Of a stretch of 64,000 nucleotides of DNA, positions 8,079 through 17,275 are shown one piece after another. How positions within the stretch are numbered: position 1 is the first letter of the stretch; each line of letters starts with the position of its first letter. A program made the position numbers and the translations under genes. The DNA lies in assembly GCF_903819215.1 (NCBI RefSeq), contig NZ_CAIJCT010000010.1; one strand, given 5' to 3'. Origin of the DNA: Aedoeadaptatus coxii. GTDB taxonomy: Bacteria; Bacillota; Clostridia; Tissierellales; Peptoniphilaceae. Below the pieces are notes generated by a model. The model made no database searches and had not been told where the DNA came from. It worked only from the letters and a program-made list of their open reading frames with translations.

Positions 8079-9182
8079 ATGAAGATTTTGATTTTAACAT
8101 CGAAATGTGGCATGGGACATTTTCAATGTGCCAAGGCGATCTGTGAACGTATGGAAATAGGAGATCTTTCGTCTGTATTGGATAGTGTGGAGATCGTCGA
8201 TATTTACGAGGTGAAATCGGAAAAGCGGGCAAAATATTTTTATAAAGCATATAATCTATTGGTTGATAAAGGAAATAAGCTTTATAACTTGTCTTACAAA
8301 GCCATCCGTAAGCAAACGGACAATCAAATGTTGTTGCGATTGATTGACTCTATGCTTGTGGAAGATTTTGACGGCTTGATTCAAAGCAGGAAGCCGGATG
8401 TGGTTATTTCTACATATTCGTTTGCCTCGGAACTTATGGCGGATTATAAGGAGCGAACGGGTTCGAGGATTCCCTTAATCACCTGGATTACGGATGTGAA
8501 TCCACACGAGGGTTGGGTCAATCCTTATACGGATCACTACATTGTTGCCGATAGGGTAACCAAGAGAGCGTTACTAGCATTCGGAGTATCGGAAGAAAAG
8601 ATCAACATCGGAGGCATTCCCGTTTCTCAATCCTTTAGTCTCACAATGGAAAAAAGAGAACACTCAAAAAAACGTATTTTAATGGTAGGTGGCGGCTTGG
8701 GGCTGTTGCCTAAAAAGAAATCTTTCTACAGAAAGCTTTCATCTGAAAAAGATGTGGAGCTTACAGTTGTAACGGGAAAAAATAGACAACTCCACCACAT
8801 GTTGACGAAGCATTTTCCTCATATTCGCGCTTTGGGTTATGTCCAAAATATGAATGAACTTATGCAGGAGGCGGATTTAATTTTGACGAAAGCAGGCGGC
8901 ATGACGACTTTTGAGGCCATTCAAAGCGAGAAGCCTATGATCATCTTCAGACCGTTTTTGGAACAGGAGATTCATAATGCAGAATATGTCGCCTCTATGG
9001 AAATGGGATACGTTTTGTCGTCGAGAGTGGAAGGATCCAAGCTCGATGTACCTTTTATCGTGAGTATTTTAAAAAATGAGCTTTTGCTGGAGCAAATGCG
9101 GTCAAATGTAAAACGGGTTAAAAACGCTATCGACGACCAAGTGTTGGATCGCATTCTAATGGAGCGGTGTGTCAGTTTATGA
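8079..9182 (+). CDS. Glycolipid glycosyltransferase, HexS/MGDG-synthase-like
   Basis: GT28-type glycosyltransferase of 367 residues. The N-terminal half begins with the MGDG synthase signature (KILILTSKCGMGHF), and the C-terminal half carries the nucleotide-sugar site (LTKAGGMTTFEAIQSEKPMI). Relatives add glucose or galactose to diacylglycerol (UgtP, MGDG synthases). It is first of three overlapping genes with a NodB deacetylase and an UPF0104 flippase-like protein. That set and order match hexSDF of C. difficile, where HexS makes the sugar-lipid precursor of an aminohexosyl glycolipid. The family is certain. The HexS role is inferred from the operon. Confidence 0.85.
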   Translation: MKILILTSKCGMGHFQCAKAICERMEIGDLSSVLDSVEIVDIYEVKSEKRAKYFYKAYNLLVDKGNKLYNLSYKAIRKQTDNQMLLRLIDSMLVEDFDGLIQSRKPDVVISTYSFASELMADYKERTGSRIPLITWITDVNPHEGWVNPYTDHYIVADRVTKRALLAFGVSEEKINIGGIPVSQSFSLTMEKREHSKKRILMVGGGLGLLPKKKSFYRKLSSEKDVELTVVTGKNRQLHHMLTKHFPHIRALGYVQNMNELMQEADLILTKAGGMTTFEAIQSEKPMIIFRPFLEQEIHNAEYVASMEMGYVLSSRVEGSKLDVPFIVSILKNELLLEQMRSNVKRVKNAIDDQVLDRILMERCVSL

Positions 9183-9820
9183 TAACTATAATTTTGATTT
9201 TATTGGTTACGTGGAGTATTTACAGTCTCTTTCCCACAATTTATTATAAGTATTGTAGGCGGCCATCCCGTGAAGGAGGCCGTTTAAAGTTTACGTTTGA
9301 TGATGGACCCCATCCGGAATTTACGGAGAAAGTTCGATGTATTTTGGATGAGGAAAAAGAAAAAGCCGTCTTTTTTGTCGTAGGGGAAAAAGCCAAGCGA
9401 TATCCCGAGATTCTTCAAAACTTGAAAGAATCCGAACACATTATCGGTTTGCACTGTTATCATCACAGCCATCCCATCACCTGGGGACCGATTAAAACAT
9501 ATAGGGACATGAGTCGAGCAAAAAATACTTTGGAAAAGTTGGGCATAAACCCTAAATACTACCGACCGCCTCATGGATGGGTTAATTTGTCGATGCTCTA
9601 TTGGGTGGCGAAGTGGAATATGAAGCTGGTTTTATGGCGGTTTCTTCCCGGCGATTGGAACGAGGGGATGGGCTCCGATGTTCTGCTTGAAAAGATAAAG
9701 GCGGCTTCTAAAGAGGGCGGCATTATTTGCTTACATGACGCGAATCATGCCCTGGGTAGCCTGTCTCGTGCACCGGAGCATACGATAGAGGCTCTGAAGA
9801 TGTATTTTGAATCGAGGTGA
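9179..9820 (+). CDS. Membrane-anchored polysaccharide deacetylase (NodB domain), HexD-like
   Basis: Metal-dependent N-deacetylase of 213 residues with one N-terminal membrane segment (2-20). Visible NodB motifs are TFDDGP (Asp41-Asp42), the metal-binding His92xxxHis96 region, RPPHG at 129-133, DW at 159-160 and CLHD near 186. All catalytic blocks appear intact. ATG 9179 overlaps the TGA of the glycosyltransferase. A GTG at 9167 is the alternative start. In C. difficile the equivalent HexD removes acetyl from an N-acetylhexosamine lipid to expose a free amine. The same action is inferred here. Confidence 0.87.
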   Translation: MITIILILLVTWSIYSLFPTIYYKYCRRPSREGGRLKFTFDDGPHPEFTEKVRCILDEEKEKAVFFVVGEKAKRYPEILQNLKESEHIIGLHCYHHSHPITWGPIKTYRDMSRAKNTLEKLGINPKYYRPPHGWVNLSMLYWVAKWNMKLVLWRFLPGDWNEGMGSDVLLEKIKAASKEGGIICLHDANHALGSLSRAPEHTIEALKMYFESR

Positions 9821-9822
9821 CT

Positions 9823-10884
9823 ATGAAGCCGGAAGGGGAAAAGGAATACAGTTTTTCAGGCAAGCGAAGCAATCTTTTGTTTATTGTTCTCATTATCGGT
9901 CTGACGTTGGCATATGCAATAGATTTCGGGGAGATTAAACAGCTTCCATCCATTTATATGCGAGTAAATAAAATTTATGTAGCGGCGGCCATGGCGACCA
10001 TGCTTTTATTTTTTTGTTGTCAAAGTATAATTGTCAACCGATTACTTCACGCTTTTGGCTATGCGCCCACTCAGCGGCAAACCTATCGCTATACATTGAT
10101 TGATTACTATTTCTCATCGATCACTCCCGGCGCATCGGGCGGCCAACCTTCGGAGATTTTTTTTATGCGACGAGACGGCATACCCATTGGCGTAAGTTCT
10201 CTCGTAATGCTCATTTTTAACGGACTTTATCACTTGGGCGTTATAATCGTAATCGCCTTTTCTTCCTTTGGTTATTTGCACCAAATTTTGGGAAAGCAGC
10301 CTCTTTATTATGGTTTGTTTATGTTCGGTATGGCGGTGCAAGTGTTGCTTGTCGTTGCTTTTTTCTTTTTGATTTTCTCAAAGCATATGGTATTTCGTTT
10401 GGCGGGAGTTGTTGTCGCTATTATCGGCTATTTTAGCGAGAAGAAGGCGAGAAGTATCGAAGCAAAGATTAAACGTGTTTTACAAGAGTACCGAACGGGA
10501 GCAAAATGGCTTCGTCAAAATGTAGGCGTGGTTATTCGACTTATTCCCGTCGCCGTAATCCATATTTTTCTCTACTACACGATGACCTTTTGGATTAGCC
10601 GTGCCTTTGGCATTCACTACGGAACGCTTAGAGAACTTGTTGCATATCAAGGTGTTTTTACGATGACCTTTGAGTCCTTACCCTTACCCGGAGGTGTGGG
10701 ACTTGCCGAAGCGGGTTTTTTAAAATTGTTACAACCGATTTACGGGCCACATTTTTTAACGGCGGCCATGCTTTTAACTCGCGGCGTGACGTATTATAAT
10801 TTCTTGATTCTCGGTGGAACGGTAACATTTTATTCCAATAGGAAAAGACGCAGTTTAATGAAAAATAGTGAGAGCAATAGGTAG
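9823..10884 (+). CDS. Flippase-like integral membrane protein (UPF0104/LPG-synthase TM family), HexF-like
   Basis: Polytopic protein of 353 residues with about eight hydrophobic helices. It has the family signatures SITPGASGGQPSE (~105-117) and LPLPGGVGLAEAG. It corresponds to the N-terminal flippase half of MprF and lacks the cytosolic lysyl-transferase half. ATG 9823 overlaps the end of the deacetylase region and has GAGG upstream. As the last gene of the hexSDF-like trio it is the likely translocator of the finished aminoglycolipid to the outer leaflet (inference). Confidence 0.85.
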   Translation: MKPEGEKEYSFSGKRSNLLFIVLIIGLTLAYAIDFGEIKQLPSIYMRVNKIYVAAAMATMLLFFCCQSIIVNRLLHAFGYAPTQRQTYRYTLIDYYFSSITPGASGGQPSEIFFMRRDGIPIGVSSLVMLIFNGLYHLGVIIVIAFSSFGYLHQILGKQPLYYGLFMFGMAVQVLLVVAFFFLIFSKHMVFRLAGVVVAIIGYFSEKKARSIEAKIKRVLQEYRTGAKWLRQNVGVVIRLIPVAVIHIFLYYTMTFWISRAFGIHYGTLRELVAYQGVFTMTFESLPLPGGVGLAEAGFLKLLQPIYGPHFLTAAMLLTRGVTYYNFLILGGTVTFYSNRKRRSLMKNSESNR

Positions 10885-11019
10885 ATATGAAAATGAATCC
10901 GTTACCTCTACAGGGATTGTTTTTAATAGTAAGCTCGATGAATTACAAGATCTTTGGAAACAGTGAGTGAGCGGACTAAAAATGGATATAAATAGAAGTA
11001 CAACGAATGGAGGAAAAGA

Positions 11020-13011
11020 GTGAAAAAAGATTTTAATAAACCGATGTTTTTATATTATGCCATCGGTATTATATTTGTTTTTCTGGTTTCTTTTATGCTC
11101 ATGCCTAAAATGCGAAAAAGCCCGGCAACCATAAAAGAAGTCAGCTACAATGAATTTTTAGCTCAAGTAGATGAGAAGAAAGTAAAAGAGGCTCACATTG
11201 CCGACAAGCAAGTGGCCTTCACCATTAAGGGCGACGACAAAACTCGTTACGAAACGGCGCGTTTCCCCGACGAAAGTCTCGTCAATCGGCTTTACGAAAA
11301 CGGCGTCGAATTCGATAGGGAATACCCCAGTGAAATGAGCCCGATCATTCAAAGCTTGGTTAGCTTCGCTTTAATGGTCATCGTTATGGTGGTAGTGGGT
11401 CAATTATTTATCCGCAGCATGACGAAATCCATGGGTAAAGGCGGCGTCGGCCCCATGAGTTTCGGGAAGAGCAACGCGAAAATTTACGATCAAAGCGTCG
11501 ACGGCATTACCTTCGCCAATGTGGCGGGACAGGACGAGGCTAAAGACGATCTCTCGGAAATCGTGGATTTCTTACACGATCCCGATAAGTACACGGAAAT
11601 CGGCGCCAAGCTTCCCAAAGGTGCGCTCCTCGTAGGGCCTCCGGGAACGGGGAAAACTCTACTGGCAAAAGCTGTCGCCGGGGAAGCGAAAGTACCCTTT
11701 TTCTCAATTTCCGGCTCGGAATTTGTGGAAATGTTCGTAGGTCTCGGGGCGGCGAAGGTTCGTGATCTTTTCGAACAGGCAAAAGATAAAGCACCTTGCA
11801 TCGTCTTTATCGACGAAATCGACACCATCGGTAAAAAACGCGACGGCGCAGGTTTTTCCGGTAACGACGAACGTGAACAAACGCTGAATCAATTGCTCGC
11901 GGAAATGGACGGCTTTGAAGGCAATGGCGGCGTCGTGATTTTAGCGGCTACGAACCGCCCGGAATCTTTGGATCCGGCGCTTTTGCGTCCCGGTCGTTTT
12001 GACAGACGCATTCCTGTAGAACTCCCCGATCTCGTCGGTCGGGAAGCGATTTTAAAAGTGCACGCTAAAGATGTAAAGGCGGAAGCGGATATTGATTACA
12101 ATGCCGTGGCTCGCGCGACAGCCGGGGCCAGCGGCGCCGATCTCGCCAATATGATCAACGAGGCGGCCCTCCGTGCCGTTCGCCACAGTCGTCGACGCAT
12201 GAGTGAGGAAGATCTTATGGAGAGCGTGGAAGTAGTCATTGCCGGTCACCAAAAGAAAAATACGGTAATAAGCACGAGGGAAAAAGAAATTATCGCTTAC
12301 CACGAAGTGGGCCACGCCCTCGTCGCCGCGCTTCAAAAAGAATCGGCGCCTGTGCATAAAATCACGATTATTCCTCGTACCAGCGGCGCCTTGGGTTACA
12401 CCATGCAAGTTGACGAAGAAGAAAAATTTCTCATGAGCCAAGAGGAGGCTTTTAATAAAATCGTCACTTTTACCGGCGGTCGTGCGGCGGAAGAATTAAT
12501 TTTCAACACGCGCACAACGGGAGCTTCCAACGATATTGAACAGGCAACTAAAATTGCCCGCGCCATGATTACGCGCTACGGCATGAGCGATGAGTTCGGC
12601 TTTGTTTCCATGGAAACATTAAACAATCGCTACCTCGGCGGCGATACGACTTTATCAGTATCCGATCGCCGCGCCTTCGACATCGATTTGGCGGTGAACG
12701 AGATTATTACAAGAGCTCAGAAAAAGAGCCACGAGATTTTGTCGGAAAATATCGACAGTCTCCACGCTATTTCCCATTATCTTTTGAAAAAGGAAACTAT
12801 TACCGGCGTGGAATTTATGGATATTCTAAATAAAAATACAGGTCGTCATTTCCCGGGCGGCAGCGATTCCGTCGATCAAGAAGAGCAGGAAAAAGCGAAT
12901 GAAGCTTCAGCGGAAACGTCAAAGCCTGCAGAAGAGGGGAATGAACAAAACACTCCCCATGCGGAAAATACCGAAAAGGATATTAAGGACGATCCGTTTA
13001 AGAAAGAATAA
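11020..13011 (+). CDS. ftsH: ATP-dependent zinc metalloprotease FtsH
   Basis: Membrane AAA+ protease for quality control of membrane and regulatory proteins, 663 residues. Two membrane segments (about 9-28 and 108-130) flank a small extracytoplasmic domain. The AAA module has Walker A GPPGTGKT near 206-213, Walker B IVFIDEID and an SRH region. The protease has HEVGH near 428-432. The Glu/Lys-rich tail is long. It starts at GTG with AATGGAGG upstream. The hypoxanthine phosphoribosyltransferase and tilS genes often found upstream in Firmicutes are absent here. Confidence 0.97.
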   Translation: MKKDFNKPMFLYYAIGIIFVFLVSFMLMPKMRKSPATIKEVSYNEFLAQVDEKKVKEAHIADKQVAFTIKGDDKTRYETARFPDESLVNRLYENGVEFDREYPSEMSPIIQSLVSFALMVIVMVVVGQLFIRSMTKSMGKGGVGPMSFGKSNAKIYDQSVDGITFANVAGQDEAKDDLSEIVDFLHDPDKYTEIGAKLPKGALLVGPPGTGKTLLAKAVAGEAKVPFFSISGSEFVEMFVGLGAAKVRDLFEQAKDKAPCIVFIDEIDTIGKKRDGAGFSGNDEREQTLNQLLAEMDGFEGNGGVVILAATNRPESLDPALLRPGRFDRRIPVELPDLVGREAILKVHAKDVKAEADIDYNAVARATAGASGADLANMINEAALRAVRHSRRRMSEEDLMESVEVVIAGHQKKNTVISTREKEIIAYHEVGHALVAALQKESAPVHKITIIPRTSGALGYTMQVDEEEKFLMSQEEAFNKIVTFTGGRAAEELIFNTRTTGASNDIEQATKIARAMITRYGMSDEFGFVSMETLNNRYLGGDTTLSVSDRRAFDIDLAVNEIITRAQKKSHEILSENIDSLHAISHYLLKKETITGVEFMDILNKNTGRHFPGGSDSVDQEEQEKANEASAETSKPAEEGNEQNTPHAENTEKDIKDDPFKKE

Positions 13012-13014
13012 GAA

Positions 13015-13038
13015 AGTTCGGCTTCGGCCGGCTTTTTT
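13015..13038 (+). terminator. Probable terminator after ftsH
   Basis: A short imperfect stem with a TTCG loop (TTCGGC-TTCG-GCCGGC) followed by six T, directly after the ftsH stop. Confidence 0.6.
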
Positions 13039-13071
13039 ATTAATACTTAGCCCATAGGAAAGGGTGATTTT

Positions 13072-13440
13072 ATGACCTTTGGCGATAAAATAAAAATACT
13101 GCGCACGGAAAAAGGCTGGATTCAACAGGAGCTTGCCGATGCCCTCGGCGTCAGCGTGCGAACGATTAAAAACTACGAATTAGGCGACAGCTATCCGAAA
13201 AATCGGCTGATTTATAAAAAGCTTGCGGATATTTTCGATGTGGAAGTCAACGAACTTCTCGTCGAAAATGAGGAGTTTAAAATGCCGGAGAAGTCCGATC
13301 CGTCGTATAGCGATTACCACGCTCTAAAGCATTCGCTAAATCAAATGAAGCTGGTATTTCGCTCGGAAAAAATCAAGCAGAAAGATAAAGATGCCCTAGT
13401 GCGCAAATTATGGGATTTATATTGGGACAATAAAAAATAA
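13072..13440 (+). CDS. XRE-family transcriptional regulator
   Basis: Protein of 122 residues. The N-terminal helix-turn-helix is of the Cro/CI type: KIKILRTEKGWIQQELADAL, then SVRTIKNYELGDSYPKN (~8-45). The rest is helical and charged and would serve for dimerisation. No linked phage or toxin gene is present. The target is unknown. It has its own terminator. Confidence 0.85.
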   Translation: MTFGDKIKILRTEKGWIQQELADALGVSVRTIKNYELGDSYPKNRLIYKKLADIFDVEVNELLVENEEFKMPEKSDPSYSDYHALKHSLNQMKLVFRSEKIKQKDKDALVRKLWDLYWDNKK

Positions 13441-13475
13441 ATAGCGGTTGCCGAAAACAGGCAGCCGCTATTTTG
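13441..13475 (+). terminator. Intrinsic terminator after the XRE regulator gene
   Basis: TAGCGGTTGCC, 7-base loop, GGCAGCCGCTA, then TTTT. Confidence 0.8.
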
Positions 13476-13482
13476 TGGAAAA

Positions 13483-13514
13483 CAAAAAGGAGAGGGAAAA
13501 ACCTCTCCTTTTTC
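13483..13514 (-). terminator. Intrinsic terminator of tRNA-Lys
   Basis: AAAAGGAGAGG, loop, CCTCTCCTTTT. The stem lies just downstream of the tRNA on the minus strand, with T-rich ends. Confidence 0.75.
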
Positions 13515-13520
13515 ATTATA

Positions 13521-13596
13521 TGGTGCACCTTCAGGGACTCGAACCCTGGGCCCACTGATTAAGAGTCAGTTGCTCTACCAACTGAGCTAAAGGTGC
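13521..13596 (-). tRNA. tRNA-Lys (anticodon CTT)
   Basis: 76 bases including an encoded CCA. The acceptor stem GCACCTT pairs with the 3' end. The D-loop reads AGCTCAGTTGGTAGAGC, the anticodon stem-loop CTGACTCTTAATCAG gives anticodon CTT, and the T-loop is GGTTCGAGTCC. Confidence 0.96.
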
Positions 13597-13616
13597 AGAC
13601 CTCGATAACAGAAAAT

Positions 13617-13645
13617 ATTATAACGCGTATGGGAAAGATTGTCCA
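13617..13645 (-). promoter_or_regulatory. Promoter of tRNA-Lys
   Basis: On the minus strand TGGACA and TATAAT are separated by 17 bases, about 20 bases upstream of the tRNA. Confidence 0.75.
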
Positions 13646-13772
13646 GTGTTTATTTTAATTTTTCACAGCGAATAGTGCCGCGACATATTGGTTAGAATTT
13701 GCGTGTAGCGAGCATTTAAACGAAAGCTCCCTTTATGATAGAATGGAAGAATCGAATAAAAGGAGTTTTTTT

Positions 13773-15626
13773 ATGACGACTAAACAGAAGCGAACCGTTG
13801 CAGGCATCAAAGGTTTCGCCTTGTGCTTAATATTATTTTACATGGCATTTAGCCAGGTTTTTGTAGGAGGGCATTTGGGCTATCAATTGCTTTTTGCCTT
13901 ATCCGGCTATTTGACCTTCGATCTGTACATTAAAAAGAGAATTTATCCCGGGCCCTTTTTTGTGGAAAAAGCGCGTGCCCTTTGGCCCGAACTCATCGGC
14001 ATGGTCGCCATTACCACCGCCGTCTACGCCATCTTTTTTTCAAAAGATCTTCCATTGGTACGGGGCCAGGCTCTTTCCGCCGTGTTTTTTGTCAACAATC
14101 TCTTTCAAGGCTTTCACGGCCATCCCTTAAGCATCCATCAACCGTCGCCCTTTGGGCATTTATGGTTTATCTCCCTTTTAATGCAATGTTATTTCATCTT
14201 TGCCCTGGTGATTATGGGGAAGAAGACCAAACAAAAAATCATCTCCGTAGCCTTTATATTAACGGCCCTTTCCGTCGTTTCGGCTCTTTTGCTCGGTTTA
14301 TACGGCGGATTGGATTTATCGGAATCCCGAATTTTTTATATGCCCGACAGTAGACTGTTCAGCTTTTTTATCGCCGTGCCCGTCGCGGCTTACGGCGTAT
14401 TTTCTAAAAAAGAGTTGCGGGTTGAAACCCGTGAAATCGGCATGCTGGGCATTATGATTTTATTCGTTATTTTCGTCCTGTTCATGCCGGAAGAAAATTT
14501 GGCTTATTTCGGCGGATTGGTATTTTCCGGAATTTTGCTGAGCATCTTTCTTTTCTTACTTTTCCGCGGCGAAACAACATTTGAAAGCGTCTTTCACTTT
14601 CCACTCTTTACGTTTATAGGCGATCGTTCTTACTCCTTTTATCTTTACAGCATGCCCGTGTTTTTCTTTATGCGAAAACTGGCGGAGCGGACGGGATTAA
14701 ATGCCACTGTGGCCACATGGATCGGCCTCGTTTTACTCCTTTTCGTGGGTCAGGCTTCCTATTACTTTTTCAAAAAGCGCCAAGTGGTGAAGAACAAAGT
14801 ATTGCTCGCCATGTGCGGTATTTTAGGAATAATACTCGCACTAAGCTTCTACAGCCAGGCGACTGAAGTTATGAAGTCTACGAAAAAAGAAAAGCAAGTC
14901 GTCAAGACCGTAGAAAGCGAAACGGCGAAGAAAAAAGAGGAAGCGTCCATTACGGAAAAATTCAAGCCCTCCGACGAATTAGCGGCCGCCATCGAGCAGG
15001 TAAACGCTCAACAGCCGAAGTATAAATTGACAAACGACGATCTCGGAAAACTTCAAAATATCGAGGGTATCCTCTTAGGAGACAGCGCCGCTCGAGCTGC
15101 CAGAGAATCCTACCTGAAGCTAATGCCTTCCCTACGAATCCACGGCGATTCCAATTTAACCCCTGCTTGGTATGTAGAGCAGGTTCAAGATTATCACGGT
15201 GAAGGGCCTGTTATTTTACAATTGGGGAACGACATTAAGCTGGATTATAATAATGTGAAGACAATCGTGGAAGCCGGCGACGGCAAGCCCATTTACTTTA
15301 TATCTGTCGTAACGCCCAATGATTTTGAAGAGAACAATAATAAAATTCTCCATCAAATCGCCGACCATTACAAAAACGTCAACATCGTCGATTGGTACAA
15401 AGAGGCGAAAGTACAATCGGATTTCTTCGACGAAGAAGGGCAGATGAACCAACCTGCCACGCGGCTGATGGCCCATATGCTCGGTCACAGCTTGCTTTAC
15501 AACAAGCCGACGGTGACAAACGGCGGTGACGAGGATACCAAGGAATCGAAGAGCAAGACGACCACCGAATCGAACCTCAGTTTAGGCGAGAACGATCGAG
15601 GCAGCGGTATTAAAGAACCGAAATAG
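13773..15626 (+). CDS. OatA-like acyltransferase with extracytoplasmic SGNH-like domain
   Basis: Acyltransferase-3 family membrane protein of 617 residues, probably acetylating peptidoglycan or another wall glycan. About ten membrane segments fill residues 1-370. A Lys/Glu linker leads to an outer domain (about 410-580) that starts with an SGNH block-I-like GDSAAR (Ser ~438). The usual DxxH block near the end is replaced by DEEGQMNQ (~552), so the catalytic histidine is not evident. ATG 13773 is chosen for its AAAAGGAG. An in-frame ATG at 13743 has no site. The acceptor is unknown. Confidence 0.85.
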   Translation: MTTKQKRTVAGIKGFALCLILFYMAFSQVFVGGHLGYQLLFALSGYLTFDLYIKKRIYPGPFFVEKARALWPELIGMVAITTAVYAIFFSKDLPLVRGQALSAVFFVNNLFQGFHGHPLSIHQPSPFGHLWFISLLMQCYFIFALVIMGKKTKQKIISVAFILTALSVVSALLLGLYGGLDLSESRIFYMPDSRLFSFFIAVPVAAYGVFSKKELRVETREIGMLGIMILFVIFVLFMPEENLAYFGGLVFSGILLSIFLFLLFRGETTFESVFHFPLFTFIGDRSYSFYLYSMPVFFFMRKLAERTGLNATVATWIGLVLLLFVGQASYYFFKKRQVVKNKVLLAMCGILGIILALSFYSQATEVMKSTKKEKQVVKTVESETAKKKEEASITEKFKPSDELAAAIEQVNAQQPKYKLTNDDLGKLQNIEGILLGDSAARAARESYLKLMPSLRIHGDSNLTPAWYVEQVQDYHGEGPVILQLGNDIKLDYNNVKTIVEAGDGKPIYFISVVTPNDFEENNNKILHQIADHYKNVNIVDWYKEAKVQSDFFDEEGQMNQPATRLMAHMLGHSLLYNKPTVTNGGDEDTKESKSKTTTESNLSLGENDRGSGIKEPK

Positions 15627-15638
15627 AAAGGAATAACT

Positions 15639-16988
15639 ATGGAAAAAATAAAAAGTTACTGGAAATTACCCGACGTTCAAAAGGACATGGCGGCATTTTC
15701 AGAAGATTATAAAACATTTTTGGATCGTTCCAAAACCGAACGTATGGCAGTTGCGGAAATAATGCGCATCGCAGAAAAAGCCGGTTATAAAAATCTGGAC
15801 GACGTAGAGAAATTGGAAAAAGGCGACCGCGTATACGTCAACAACAAAGGCAAATCCATTATGCTCTTTGACATCGGAGAGAATCCGGAAAAGGGCATGG
15901 CCATTATTGCAAGCCACATCGATTCCCCTCGTTTGGACGTTAAACCAAATCCGCTATACGAAGAAAACAATGTAGCCCTTTTAAAGACTCACTATTACGG
16001 CGGGATTAAAAAATACCAATGGACTGCCATTCCTCTCGCCATTCACGGCGTAATGTTTAGAAAAGACGGTACAAAAGTGGATGTCCATATAGGAAGCGAT
16101 CCGGAAGATCCTATTTTTACGATCACCGACCTCTTGCCCCATTTGAGTAAATCACAAAACAGCAAAACCTTGGCTGAGGGCATTATCGGTGAAAAATTAA
16201 ATGTTCTCGTGGGTCATAAGCCAGGGGAAGAGAACGTAAAAGAAGCGCTTCTCGCTCTTCTTAAGGAAAAATACGGCATCGAGGAAGATGATTTTACCGT
16301 TTCCGAATTGGAAGTTGTACCCGCCTTTTCCGCTCGCGATTTAGGATTTGATCGCAGCATGATCGCAGGCTACGGGCAAGACGACCGCGTTTGCTCTTAC
16401 GCATCTTTGCGTGCCTTTGTCGACGGGAAAGACCGTGAGAAAACTTGCGTCGCTATTTTTGCCGATAAAGAAGAGATCGGTTCCGTAGGAAATACCTCCA
16501 TGAGCGCCAACTACTTTAAAAATGCTCTCGGTGAAGTGCTTCACGCCATGGGAAACGATGATCACCTTGCCATTAATCGCGCTCTCGCTAACAGCTATGT
16601 GCTTTCCGCCGATGTAACGGCGGCCATGGATCCGAATTATCCGGAGGTTATGGACAAATTAAATGCCGCTCAATTAGGCGAAGGGGTGTGCATGATGAAA
16701 TACACCGGCGCCAGAGGAAAGAGCGGAACGAGCGATGCCAATGCGGAATTTTTAGCCGCACTTCGCAAGAAATTCGACGAAGACGGCGTGATTTGGCAAG
16801 TTGGAGAAATGGGTAAAGTCGACGAAGGTGGCGGCGGAACCGTAGCCTACATCCTCGCCGAAACGGGGGCGGAAGTTGTCGACCTCGGCACGGCACTATT
16901 CTCCATGCATGCGCCCTATGAAGTAGCGTCTAAAGCGGACATTTACTCCACTTATAAAGCATATTCCAGCTTTCTTACAATGAAATAA
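15639..16988 (+). CDS. M18 family metallo-aminopeptidase
   Basis: Cytoplasmic zinc aminopeptidase of 449 residues, the expected length. Metal ligands are visible in ASHIDSPRLD (His93, Asp95), in YGQDDR, in the ADKEEIGS block, and in a C-terminal SMHAPYEVAS histidine. These enzymes remove N-terminal (often acidic or neutral) residues from peptides. It lies 12 bases downstream of the acyltransferase, and tRNA-Leu follows. Confidence 0.95.
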   Translation: MEKIKSYWKLPDVQKDMAAFSEDYKTFLDRSKTERMAVAEIMRIAEKAGYKNLDDVEKLEKGDRVYVNNKGKSIMLFDIGENPEKGMAIIASHIDSPRLDVKPNPLYEENNVALLKTHYYGGIKKYQWTAIPLAIHGVMFRKDGTKVDVHIGSDPEDPIFTITDLLPHLSKSQNSKTLAEGIIGEKLNVLVGHKPGEENVKEALLALLKEKYGIEEDDFTVSELEVVPAFSARDLGFDRSMIAGYGQDDRVCSYASLRAFVDGKDREKTCVAIFADKEEIGSVGNTSMSANYFKNALGEVLHAMGNDDHLAINRALANSYVLSADVTAAMDPNYPEVMDKLNAAQLGEGVCMMKYTGARGKSGTSDANAEFLAALRKKFDEDGVIWQVGEMGKVDEGGGGTVAYILAETGAEVVDLGTALFSMHAPYEVASKADIYSTYKAYSSFLTMK

Positions 16989-16991
16989 AGG

Positions 16992-17021
16992 TTTACAATT
17001 GGACGAAGATTATGTTATACT
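16992..17021 (+). promoter_or_regulatory. Promoter of tRNA-Leu(CAA)
   Basis: TTTACA and TATACT separated by 18 bases, ending 16 bases before the tRNA. Confidence 0.75.
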
Positions 17022-17037
17022 AGCGTAGTCTTCACGA

Positions 17038-17124
17038 GCCGGAGTGATGGAATTGGCAGACGTACTGGACTCAAAATCCAGCGGTGGCAACACCGTGCGG
17101 GTTCAAGTCCCGCCTCCGGCACCA
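17038..17124 (+). tRNA. tRNA-Leu (anticodon CAA)
   Basis: 87 bases with encoded CCA. The acceptor stem is GCCGGAG/CTCCGGC. The anticodon arm CTGGACTCAAAATCCAG gives CAA. The long variable arm expected of leucine tRNAs and a GGTTCAAGTCC T-loop are present. Confidence 0.96.
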
Positions 17125-17130
17125 AAGATA

Positions 17131-17168
17131 AAACAGCCTGATTGCAGTTGCAGTCGGGCTGTTTTTTT
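17131..17168 (+). terminator. Intrinsic terminator after tRNA-Leu(CAA)
   Basis: ACAGCCTGATTGC, loop AGTT, GCAGTCGGGCTGT with one wobble pair, then seven T. Confidence 0.85.
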
Positions 17169-17275
17169 GTGTAGTTCTATATAAACTTGTTCGATTACTT
17201 GTGAAGAAATAAAAAGATTGAGTATTATTTTTTCTATTATATAATGAAATTATCATATCAATCAGGAGGTAGAAG

